DNA of 64,000 nucleotides from Dryocola sp031988645. GTDB taxonomy: Bacteria > Pseudomonadota > Gammaproteobacteria > Enterobacterales > Enterobacteriaceae. Below the pieces are notes generated by a model, which saw only the letters and a list, made by a program, of their open reading frames with translations, was not told the origin of the DNA and did not search any database. The stretch is taken from assembly GCF_051307045.1 (NCBI RefSeq), contig NZ_CP150452.1:744001-808000 (forward strand), in the 5' to 3' direction. Shown here piece by piece: positions 20,354 through 27,832 of the stretch. The first letter of the stretch is position 1. The number at the start of each line of letters is the position of its first letter. A program made the position numbers and the translations under genes.

Positions 20354-20372
20354 TTATTATCCTCAGAAGACG

Positions 20373-21173
20373 CTATTGTTTCGCCAGCTCCGCGCAGAGC
20401 TGTTTTGCGGCGAGGATAATACGCGGGCCCGAGCGGCTAAACCAGTCATCATTCACCGCAATGATCGGAATAGGTAGCTGGCTTTGCCAGAATTGCTGCA
20501 CCGGTGGGATCTGCGTCTTATCGCCGGTGATGATGATAGCCTGCGGTTTGCGCACGAGCACCTGCTCGCGGCTGACCTGCGGCCATGGAACGCGGCTGTC
20601 GGCAAAGATATTCTGCCCGCCGCACAGCGTCAGGATTTCGTTTTGCAGCGAACCTTTCCCGGAGGTGAAGAGGGGATGCTGCCCGAACTGGAGAAACACT
20701 TTTTTCTTCGCCGCCTGCGCGTACTGCGCTTTTAACGCCTGGAATTCCGCCGCCAGCCTGTCGGCAGCTTTATTCGCGGTTTCCGGCGTTGGGCTGAATT
20801 CCCCAAGCTGGCGCAGCGCGGAAATGACCTCGGCAACCGTGGTGGGATCTAACCAGACGACTTTTATCCCGAGCGCCGCCAGCTGGTTCACCTGGCGTTC
20901 CGCGTTGCCGGCGCGCCAGGCCAGCACCACATCCGGCTTTAACGCCACGATGCGTTCAAGGTTCATGCCCTGCCAGTTAGCCACCTGCTCAAGCTTTTTG
21001 GCCGCCTGCGGGTAATCTGACCAGGCGCTTACCGCCACCGGCGTAATACCCGCCGCGAAGGCAAGCTCGGTATTGCCCGGCGACAGGGAGATAACCCGCG
21101 GCGCGGCGCACAGCAGCAGGGGCAGGCAGAACAACAAGGCGCCTGCCGCGCGCCAGAACGTCCTGTTAACCAC
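20373..21173 (-). CDS. btuF: Periplasmic vitamin B12-binding protein
   Basis: BtuF binds cobalamin in the periplasm and delivers it to BtuCD. It shows a signal peptide (hydrophobic GALLFCLPLLLCAA) followed by APRVISLSPGNTELAFAAG and the class III binding-protein fold with WQGMNLERIVALKP and QFGQHPLFTSGK. I choose GTG at 21173 (VVNRTFWRAAG), which overlaps the mtn stop as the E. coli ATG does and gives 266 residues, the E. coli length. An upstream ATG at 21200 would lie inside mtn. Confidence 0.92.
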   Translation of the reverse strand: MVNRTFWRAAGALLFCLPLLLCAAPRVISLSPGNTELAFAAGITPVAVSAWSDYPQAAKKLEQVANWQGMNLERIVALKPDVVLAWRAGNAERQVNQLAALGIKVVWLDPTTVAEVISALRQLGEFSPTPETANKAADRLAAEFQALKAQYAQAAKKKVFLQFGQHPLFTSGKGSLQNEILTLCGGQNIFADSRVPWPQVSREQVLVRKPQAIIITGDKTQIPPVQQFWQSQLPIPIIAVNDDWFSRSGPRIILAAKQLCAELAKQ

Positions 21174-21865
21174 GAGCCAGCTTCTGCACCAGCTTTTCAA
21201 CCATCAGCGTGGACTGTTTCGCCGCTACCGCCAGGAACTCGTCGAAGCTCAGGTGAGACTGCTGATCGGCCACGTCAGAAATCGCGCGCACCACCACGAA
21301 CGGCGTGCCGAAGCTGTGGCAAACATGGGCGACGGCCGTGGCTTCCATTTCTACCGCTACGGGCCTGCGGGAAGTTGTGGCGAATTTTCGCCAGCGCCAC
21401 GGAGCCGTTGATAAACGCATCGCCGCTGATGACCAGGCCGCGCACCGCGTTCAGGTTCAGCTCGGTAATGCATTCTTCCGCTGCGGCAATCAGTTTGGCA
21501 TCGGCTGCAAAGGCCGCAGGACAGCCCGGCAGCTGGCCATACTCGTAGCCAAAGGCGGTCACGTCCGCATCGTGGTAGCGCACTTCGTCAGACACGACGA
21601 TATCGCCTACCTTCAAAGCAGAAGCCAGGCCGCCTGCGGAACCGGTGTTGATAACCAGGTCCGGTTTGCAGTGCTCAAGCAGCAGGGTTGCGCCCATCGC
21701 CGCCGCGACCTTACCGATGCCGGATTTCAATAGCGCCACTTCCACGCCGTTGAGCGTGCCGGTGTAAATTTCACAGCCCGCAAGCTTCAGCGTTTGACGG
21801 TTTTCGATTTTGTCACGCAGCAGCGTAACTTCTTCTTCCATTGCACCAATAATGCCTGCTTTCAT
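21166..21865 (-). CDS. mtn: 5'-methylthioadenosine/S-adenosylhomocysteine nucleosidase, frameshifted
   Basis: Mtn (Pfs) cleaves adenine from MTA, SAH and 5'-deoxyadenosine and feeds autoinducer-2 synthesis. The N-terminal part MKAGIIGAMEEEVTLLRD (with Glu12) reads to HNFPQA; the C-terminal part with VEMEATAVAHVCH (Glu174) and RAISDVADQQSH (Asp197) is in the next frame. The break is at 21361-21365, coding CAGGCCCGTAGC for CAGGCCGTAGC. With one C removed the bridge reads FPQAVAVEMEA and the length is 232 residues, as in E. coli. It is divergent from dgt and overlaps btuF. Confidence 0.94.
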
Positions 21866-21959
21866 AGAGATACTCGCAATAGTGTTAGTTAGGATGCATA
21901 GTCTATCATGGCAAGCGTAAAGGAATTAATCCGCTCTTGAGTCGGGCGAAGGAGAGGGC

Positions 21960-23474
21960 ATGAGTGAACTAGATTTCCGCAAGAAAATTAACTGGCACCG
22001 TCGTTTCCGATCGCCTACCGGCATCAAGAATGAACATGAGATTCTGCGCATTTTCGAAAGCGATCGCGGCAGAATCATCAATTCTCCGGCGATCCGCCGG
22101 CTGCAGCAAAAAACTCAGGTTTTCCCTCTTGAGCGAAACGCTTCCGTCCGCACCCGCCTGACGCACTCTATGGAGGTGCAGCAGGTTGGGCGCTACATCG
22201 CCAAAGAGGTGCTCAGCCGTCTTAAGGAGCAGCAGTCCCTTGAAAAATACGGGCTGAGCGAGCTGACCGGGCCCTTTGAAAGCATTGTCGAAATGGCCTG
22301 TCTGATGCACGACATCGGCAATCCGCCTTTCGGGCATTTTGGCGAGTCGGCCATCAACGACTGGTTTCGCCAGCGGCTTTTTCCCGCAGACGCCGGCAGC
22401 CAGCCGCGTAGCGACGATCGTTGTAAGGTAAACGCGCTGCGGCTGCGGGAAGGAGAGGAGCGCCTAAACGAGCTGCGCCGCAACGTGCGTCAGGACCTTT
22501 GCCATTTTGAAGGTAACGCGCAGGGCATTCGCCTGGTGCACAGCCTGCTGCGGATGAATCTGACCTGGGCGCAGGTGGGCTGCATCCTGAAATATACCCG
22601 TCCCGCCTGGTTTGTCGGCGACCCGCCGCAAAGCCACGCCTATTTGATGAAAAAGCCCGGCTTTTACCTTTCCGAAGAGAGCTACATCAAACGCCTGCGT
22701 GCGGAGCTAAAGCTGGGAGAATTCAGCCGCTTTCCTCTTACCTGGATTATGGAAGCCGCGGACGATATCTCCTACTGCGTGGCGGACCTTGAAGACGCCG
22801 TTGAGAAAAATATCTTCAGCGTCGAGCAGCTTTACCAGCACCTCTGCGCCGCCTGGGGAGAGCGCCGGCCGGATGACCTGTTTGAAAAAGTGGTGAACGA
22901 GGCGTGGCGCAAATCCAGCACTAACCAAATGCGCCGCAGCACCGAAGATCAGTTTTTCATGTATCTGCGGGTCAATACGTTAAATCAGCTGGTGCCGTAT
23001 GCGGCGCAGCGTTTTATCGACAACCTGCCGGAGATTTACAGCGGCGAGTTTAATCACGCTCTGCTGGAGGACGACAGCCCCTTTGCGCGGCTGCTGGAGT
23101 TATATAAGCAGGTGGCGATAAAGCAGGTCTTCAGCCATCCTGAGGTGGAACAGCTAGAGCTGCAGGGCTACCGGGTTATCAGCGGACTGCTTGAAATTTA
23201 CAGCCCGCTCCTCAATATATCCGCCGAGGATTTTGCTGAGCTGGTGGAAAAAGAGAGCCTGCGTCGTTTGCCTATCGAGACGCGGCTTTACCATAAGCTG
23301 TCGACCAAGCACCGGCTTGCTTATATCGAAGCCGTAAACGACTTAACGCCTGCGGAGCCTGAATACGCCGTGCGGGAGTATTATTATCGCTGCCGGCTGA
23401 TTCAGGATTACATCAGCGGCATGACGGATTTATACGCCTGGGATGAATATCGGCGTTTAATGGCGGTGGAGTAA
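21960..23474 (+). CDS. dgt: Deoxyguanosinetriphosphate triphosphohydrolase
   Basis: Dgt is an HD-domain enzyme that splits dGTP into deoxyguanosine and triphosphate. It has 504 residues (E. coli 505). The HD-domain metal ligands are visible as RTRLTHSMEVQQVG near residue 69 and CLMHDIGNPPFGHFGE near residue 117, with the third in WIMEAADDISYCVADLED near residue 268. The AAGGAG-type site GGCGAAGGAGAGGGC precedes the ATG. It is divergent from mtn with a 94-base gap that must hold both promoters. Confidence 0.96.
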   Translation: MSELDFRKKINWHRRFRSPTGIKNEHEILRIFESDRGRIINSPAIRRLQQKTQVFPLERNASVRTRLTHSMEVQQVGRYIAKEVLSRLKEQQSLEKYGLSELTGPFESIVEMACLMHDIGNPPFGHFGESAINDWFRQRLFPADAGSQPRSDDRCKVNALRLREGEERLNELRRNVRQDLCHFEGNAQGIRLVHSLLRMNLTWAQVGCILKYTRPAWFVGDPPQSHAYLMKKPGFYLSEESYIKRLRAELKLGEFSRFPLTWIMEAADDISYCVADLEDAVEKNIFSVEQLYQHLCAAWGERRPDDLFEKVVNEAWRKSSTNQMRRSTEDQFFMYLRVNTLNQLVPYAAQRFIDNLPEIYSGEFNHALLEDDSPFARLLELYKQVAIKQVFSHPEVEQLELQGYRVISGLLEIYSPLLNISAEDFAELVEKESLRRLPIETRLYHKLSTKHRLAYIEAVNDLTPAEPEYAVREYYYRCRLIQDYISGMTDLYAWDEYRRLMAVE

Positions 23475-23536
23475 CGCGTCGTTGAGTTTTGTAAAGACGA
23501 CCAATAATTTTTTACTTTTTCCAGTGAGTTATCGGC

Positions 23537-23565
23537 GGAACTAAGCGCTATAACACCACTCTATA
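23537..23565 (+). promoter_or_regulatory. Probable sigma-E promoter of degP
   Basis: GGAACT (23537-23542) and TCTATA (23560-23565) with a 17-base gap fit the sigma-E consensus GGAACTT/TCTAA. E. coli degP is a known RpoE and Cpx target. No clear CpxR box was assigned. Confidence 0.6.
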
Positions 23566-23614
23566 TAGACCTGCACAGCAATTACGCGTGACTTATAACT
23601 TGAGAGTGAAAGAG

Positions 23615-25054
23615 ATGAAAAAAACCACTTTAGCAATGAGTGCGCTGGCTCTGAGTCTGGGTTTGGCGCTGGGGCCTGTGTCCGCCATCGCCGCTGAGAC
23701 GGCTTCTTCCGCATCTGCCTCGCAGCCGCTGCCAAGCCTTGCGCCGATGCTTGAAAAAGTCATGCCATCGGTGGTGAGTATTAACGTTGAAGGCAGCACC
23801 ACGGTAAATACTCCGCGCATGGGGCGCAATTTCCAACAGTTCTTCGGCGACAATTCGCCATTCTGCCAGGAAGGTTCGCCTTTCCAGAGCTCTCCATTCT
23901 GTCAGGGCGGTCCCGGGGGCGGGTCTGACGGCGGTTCACAGCAGCAGAAATTCGCCGCTCTGGGTTCCGGGGTCATTATCGATGCCGCCAAAGGCTACGT
24001 GGTGACCAATAACCACGTCGTTGATAACGCAACCAAAATTCAGGTATCCCTGAGCGACGGCCGCAAGTTTGAAGCAAAAGTCGTGGGTAAAGATCCGCGC
24101 TCCGATATCGCGCTGCTGCAGCTGCAGGATCCGAAAAACCTGACGGCGATTAAAATGGCCGACTCCGACGCCCTGCGCGTGGGCGACTACACGGTAGCCA
24201 TCGGCAACCCGTATGGCCTGGGCGAAACCGTGACCTCGGGGATCGTTTCGGCGCTGGGGCGCAGCGGTCTGAATATCGAAAACTATGAAAACTTCATCCA
24301 GACGGACGCGGCGATTAACCGCGGCAACTCCGGCGGCGCGCTGGTTAACCTGAACGGCGAGCTGATCGGCATCAATACCGCGATCCTTGCCCCGGACGGC
24401 GGCAACATCGGCATTGGCTTCGCCATTCCGAGCAATATGGTGAAAAACCTCACCGCGCAGATGGTGCAGTACGGCCAGGTTAAGCGTGGCGAGCTGGGCA
24501 TTATGGGCACCGAGCTGAACTCCGAGCTGGCGAAAGCCATGAAGGTCGATGCGCAGCGCGGCGCCTTCGTAAGCCAGGTTATGCCTAACTCTTCCGCAGC
24601 CAAGGCGGGCGTGAAGGCCGGCGACGTGGTGGTGTCGATGAACGGTAAGGCCATCAGCAGCTTTGCGGCGCTGCGTGCGGAAGTGGGTTCTATGCCGGTA
24701 GGCAGCAAAATTACCCTTGGCCTGCTGCGCGACGGCAAGCCGGTTTCCGTGAATCTGGAACTGCAGCAAAGCAGCCAGACTCAGGTGGACTCCTCCACCA
24801 TCTTTACCGGCATTGAAGGCGCGGAAATGAGCAACCGCAGCGGTAAAGATGAAAAAGGCGTGATCGTCAATTCGGTAAAAGGTAATACCCCTGCTGCGCG
24901 TATCGGCCTGAAAAAAGGCGATATTATTATCGGCATCAACCAGCAGCCGGTGAACAATATCGCCGAGCTGCGCAAGGTCCTCGACACTAAACCTTCGGTG
25001 ATGGCGCTTAATATTCAGCGCGGCGACAGCACTATTTATCTGCTGATGCAGTAA
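23615..25054 (+). CDS. degP: Periplasmic serine protease/chaperone DegP (HtrA)
   Basis: DegP degrades or refolds misfolded envelope proteins in the periplasm as cage-like oligomers. The start at 23615 (MKKTTLAMSALALSLG) gives a signal peptide ending AIAAE. The protease domain has the triad in TNNHVVDNA (His), RSDIALLQL (Asp) and RGNSGGALV (Ser), and a flexible LA loop with two cysteines (SPFCQEG, SPFCQGG) followed by a Gly/Gln stretch. Two PDZ domains follow. The length is 479 residues against 474 in E. coli. It is followed by a strong terminator. Confidence 0.96.
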   Translation: MKKTTLAMSALALSLGLALGPVSAIAAETASSASASQPLPSLAPMLEKVMPSVVSINVEGSTTVNTPRMGRNFQQFFGDNSPFCQEGSPFQSSPFCQGGPGGGSDGGSQQQKFAALGSGVIIDAAKGYVVTNNHVVDNATKIQVSLSDGRKFEAKVVGKDPRSDIALLQLQDPKNLTAIKMADSDALRVGDYTVAIGNPYGLGETVTSGIVSALGRSGLNIENYENFIQTDAAINRGNSGGALVNLNGELIGINTAILAPDGGNIGIGFAIPSNMVKNLTAQMVQYGQVKRGELGIMGTELNSELAKAMKVDAQRGAFVSQVMPNSSAAKAGVKAGDVVVSMNGKAISSFAALRAEVGSMPVGSKITLGLLRDGKPVSVNLELQQSSQTQVDSSTIFTGIEGAEMSNRSGKDEKGVIVNSVKGNTPAARIGLKKGDIIIGINQQPVNNIAELRKVLDTKPSVMALNIQRGDSTIYLLMQ

Positions 25055-25085
25055 TAGCCGGCCGCAGCCATTCTCTCCCCGTAAT

Positions 25086-25111
25086 AAGGGCCGCGAAAGC
25101 GGCCCTTTTTT
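25086..25111 (+). terminator. Rho-independent terminator after degP
   Basis: AAGGGCCGC and GCGGCCCTT pair perfectly around GAAA and are followed by TTTTTG. Both arms contain GGCC and remain matched. Confidence 0.92.
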
Positions 25112-25222
25112 GTGAACCTTGCCACAACTCCACATTCCTGCGCGCCGCTTCGGGCATTTGCACAATGCCTGAGCTATTTCCGTCGCCTATGCTAGGCCAT
25201 TAGCACGACGGGAGAGGAAGCA

Positions 25223-26380
25223 ATGGCTGGCTGGCACCTTGATACGAAAATGGCGCAGGACATCGTTGCGCGCACCATGACCATCATCGACACCAATATC
25301 AACGTGATGGACGCCCGCGGACGCATTATCGGCAGCGGCGATCGGGAACGTATCGGCGAGCTGCACGAAGGAGCGCTGCTGGTGCTTTCGCAGGGGCGCG
25401 TGGTGGATATTGACGACGCCGTAGCCCGCCATTTGCACGGCGTGCGCCAGGGGATCAACCTGCCGCTGCGTATCGACGGCGAAATCGTTGGGGTAATCGG
25501 CCTGACGGGCGAGCCGAATGCGTTGCGTAAGTACGGCGAGCTGGTCTGCATGACCGCGGAAATGATGCTCGAACAGTCCCGCCTGATGCACCTGCTGGCG
25601 CAGGACAGCCGCCTGCGTGAAGAGCTGGTGATGAACCTGATTCAGGCGGACGAGCACTCCGCGGCGCTGACCGAGTGGGCGCAAAGGCTGGGTATCGACC
25701 TCAATCAGCCCCGCGTGGTGGCGGTGGTGGAGGTGGACAGCGGCCAGCTTAGCGTGGACAGCGCCATGGAAGAGCTGCAGCAGCTGCAGAACGCGCTTAC
25801 CACCCCCGAGCGCAATAACCTGATAGCGATTGTCTCTTTGACGGAGATGGTGGTGCTCAAACCCGCGCTCAATCAGTTCGGGCGCTGGGATGCCGAAGAT
25901 CACCGTAAGCGCGTTGAACAGCTTATCAGCCGCATGAAAGAGAACGGCCAGCTACGTTTTCGCGTGGCGCTCGGCAACTATTTTACCGGCCCCGGCAGCA
26001 TCGCCCGCTCTTATCGCACCGCGCGTACGACCATGATGGTCGGCAAACAGCGCATGCCGGAAAGCCGCAGCTACTTCTATCAGGATTTGATGCTGCCCGT
26101 TCTGCTCGACAGCCTGCGGGGCGGCTGGCAGGCCAACGAGCTGGCGCGGCCGCTGGCGCGTTTAAAAAGCATGGATAACAACGGCCTGCTGCGCAGAACC
26201 TTAAGCGCGTGGTTTAGCCATAACGTGCAGCCGCTGGCTACGTCGAAGGCGCTCTTTATTCACAGAAACACGCTTGAGTACCGGCTTAACCGCATCTCGG
26301 AGCTAACGGGACTGGATTTGGGGAATTTCGACGATCGCCTGTTGCTGTATGTCGCTTTGCAGCTCGACGAGCAGAGGTAA
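25223..26380 (+). CDS. cdaR: Sugar diacid regulator CdaR
   Basis: CdaR activates genes for D-glucarate, D-galactarate and D-glycerate use (gudP, garPLRK and others in E. coli). It has 385 residues, the E. coli length, and is one of the most conserved proteins in the window. The N-terminal sugar-diacid recognition domain (MAGWHLDTKMAQDIV through LTGEPNALRKYGELV) is followed by a GGDEF-like region and a C-terminal PucR-type helix-turn-helix, FIHRNTLEYRLNRISELTG near residue 350. Monocistronic, convergent with yaeH. No target operon lies in the window. Confidence 0.96.
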   Translation: MAGWHLDTKMAQDIVARTMTIIDTNINVMDARGRIIGSGDRERIGELHEGALLVLSQGRVVDIDDAVARHLHGVRQGINLPLRIDGEIVGVIGLTGEPNALRKYGELVCMTAEMMLEQSRLMHLLAQDSRLREELVMNLIQADEHSAALTEWAQRLGIDLNQPRVVAVVEVDSGQLSVDSAMEELQQLQNALTTPERNNLIAIVSLTEMVVLKPALNQFGRWDAEDHRKRVEQLISRMKENGQLRFRVALGNYFTGPGSIARSYRTARTTMMVGKQRMPESRSYFYQDLMLPVLLDSLRGGWQANELARPLARLKSMDNNGLLRRTLSAWFSHNVQPLATSKALFIHRNTLEYRLNRISELTGLDLGNFDDRLLLYVALQLDEQR

Positions 26381-26382
26381 AA

Positions 26383-26415
26383 TAGGGCGGATGGCGTTTG
26401 CGCTTATCCGCCCTA
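26383..26415. repeat. REP-like palindrome between cdaR and yaeH
   Basis: TAGGGCGGAT and ATCCGCCCTA are perfect 10-base inverted arms. CGCCATCCGCC at 26449-26459 repeats one arm in inverse orientation, giving a BIME-like pair between two convergent genes. Confidence 0.65.
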
Positions 26416-26448
26416 CATGCAGCTGCGAAGCAGGGCGAACAGGCGCGG

Positions 26449-26459
26449 CGCCATCCGCC
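26449..26459. repeat. Partial second copy of the REP-like arm
   Basis: CGCCATCCGCC is the exact reverse complement of 26386-26396, 53 bases away. The second arm of this copy is degenerate. Confidence 0.45.
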
Positions 26460-26467
26460 GGGGGAAC

Positions 26468-26857
26468 TTATTTATTGCGGGTTAGCTTTTCCAGATCGGC
26501 TTCAATTTCGCTGATCTTATTGGTCACAACCGATTCCAGATGGCGCAGATCTTCAAGGATCTTACGCTTCAGGTCCACCTCGGTGCGATCGCGCTGACAG
26601 AGCTGATCCAATTCATCGATCACGTAGCGCAGGTTGGGGCTTATCTCCTGCACTTCTTTGTAGCCCTGTCCTACGCCATCGGCGACGACGGTTTTGCGCT
26701 GGCGCGGATACTTAAACTTCACGCTTTTAGCAAAGAACTCGCCTTTATCCTTCTGGAAATAGATTTTCAGGATATCGTTGTTGGCTTCCTGCCGGAGGCT
26801 GTAACGATCGATTTCATCAGGATTGGTAATACCCAGACTTTTCAGGTTATCGTACAT
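26468..26857 (-). CDS. yaeH: UPF0325 family protein YaeH
   Basis: YaeH is a 129-residue soluble protein of unknown function (UPF0325), found across Enterobacteriaceae. It begins MYDNLKSLGITNPDEIDRYSL, has a central basic, charged part (KFKYPRQRKT) and ends in a charged helical, probably coiled-coil region (DLKRKILEDLRHLESVV, SEIEADLEKL). No catalytic motif is visible. In E. coli yaeI lies between yaeH and dapD; here only about 110 bases with the dapD terminator separate them. Confidence 0.9.
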   Translation of the reverse strand: MYDNLKSLGITNPDEIDRYSLRQEANNDILKIYFQKDKGEFFAKSVKFKYPRQRKTVVADGVGQGYKEVQEISPNLRYVIDELDQLCQRDRTEVDLKRKILEDLRHLESVVTNKISEIEADLEKLTRNK

Positions 26858-26931
26858 AGCGTTACCTTTTCGATATCATTAACCTATAGATAATCAACGG
26901 AAAATTCCTTTCCCGCCAGTCCCGGATGCAA

Positions 26932-26957
26932 AAAAGGCGGGTTACCCCGCCTTTTGA
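26932..26957 (-). terminator. Rho-independent terminator after dapD
   Basis: A perfect 10 bp stem, AAAAGGCGGG with CCCGCCTTTT, loop TTAC, reads into a T-run on the minus strand. Confidence 0.88.
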
Positions 26958-26968
26958 ACATTTATTTT

Positions 26969-27793
26969 TTAGTCGATGGTCCGCAGCAGCTCGTTGATAC
27001 CGACTTTACCGCGGGTTTTCGCGTCGACCTTCTTCACGATAACCGCACAGTAGAGGCTGTATTTGCCATCTTTCGACGGCAGGTTGCCGGAAACCACGAC
27101 CGAACCTGCCGGCACGCGGCCATAGTGCACTTCGCCGGTTTCGCGATCGTAAATGCGGGTGCTTTGGCCGATATAGACGCCCATGGAAATCACCGAGCCT
27201 TCTTCTACGATAACGCCTTCCACGACTTCTGAACGCGCGCCGATAAAGCAGTTATCTTCGATGATGGTCGGGTTCGCCTGCAGCGGCTCCAGCACGCCGC
27301 CGATGCCGACGCCGCCGGACAGGTGCACGTTCTTGCCGATCTGCGCGCAGGAACCGACCGTCGCCCAGGTATCCACCATGGTGCCTTCGTCAACGTAGGC
27401 GCCGATGTTGACATAAGAGGGCATCAGCACGGTGTTGCGAGCGATAAACGCGCCCTGGCGCACCGCCGCTGGTGGCACAACGCGGAAGCCCTCTTTCTGG
27501 AAGCGCGCTTCGTCGTAGTCGGCGAATTTCATCGGCACCTTATCAAAATAGCGGCTTTCCGCTCCTTCCATGACCTGGTTGTCGTTGATACGGAAGGAAA
27601 GCAGTACGGCTTTTTTCAGCCACTGGTGGGTAACCCACTGGCCGTCAATCTTTTCGGCAACGCGCAGCGCACCGCTGTCGAGCAGGGAGATAACCTGGTT
27701 TACCGCAGCGCGAGTGACGGTATCAACATTAGCCGGGGTGATATCGGCGCGGCGCTCGAAAGCGGATTCAATGACGTTTTGTAGCTGCTGCAT
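26969..27793 (-). CDS. dapD: Tetrahydrodipicolinate N-succinyltransferase
   Basis: DapD succinylates tetrahydrodipicolinate in the diaminopimelate/lysine pathway, needed for peptidoglycan. The 274-residue product has the E. coli length. An N-terminal helical domain (MQQLQNVIESAFERR) is followed by a left-handed beta-helix with hexapeptide repeats (VLMPSYVNIGAYVDEG, IEDNCFIGARSEVVEGVIV) and a C-terminal part with the family motif VSGNLPSKDGKYSLYCAVI cut into GNLPSKDG. It is 39 bases downstream of glnD on the same strand. Confidence 0.96.
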   Translation of the reverse strand: MQQLQNVIESAFERRADITPANVDTVTRAAVNQVISLLDSGALRVAEKIDGQWVTHQWLKKAVLLSFRINDNQVMEGAESRYFDKVPMKFADYDEARFQKEGFRVVPPAAVRQGAFIARNTVLMPSYVNIGAYVDEGTMVDTWATVGSCAQIGKNVHLSGGVGIGGVLEPLQANPTIIEDNCFIGARSEVVEGVIVEEGSVISMGVYIGQSTRIYDRETGEVHYGRVPAGSVVVSGNLPSKDGKYSLYCAVIVKKVDAKTRGKVGINELLRTID

Positions 27794-27832
27794 TGTGAAA
27801 TTTTTCCTGATTGTGACTAAATTAACAGACTG

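Noticed and set aside
23936..25165. Long minus-strand frame opposite degP (409 codons)
   Set aside because: It is the shadow of a GC-rich coding strand; no known domain, no ribosome site, and degP is clearly real.
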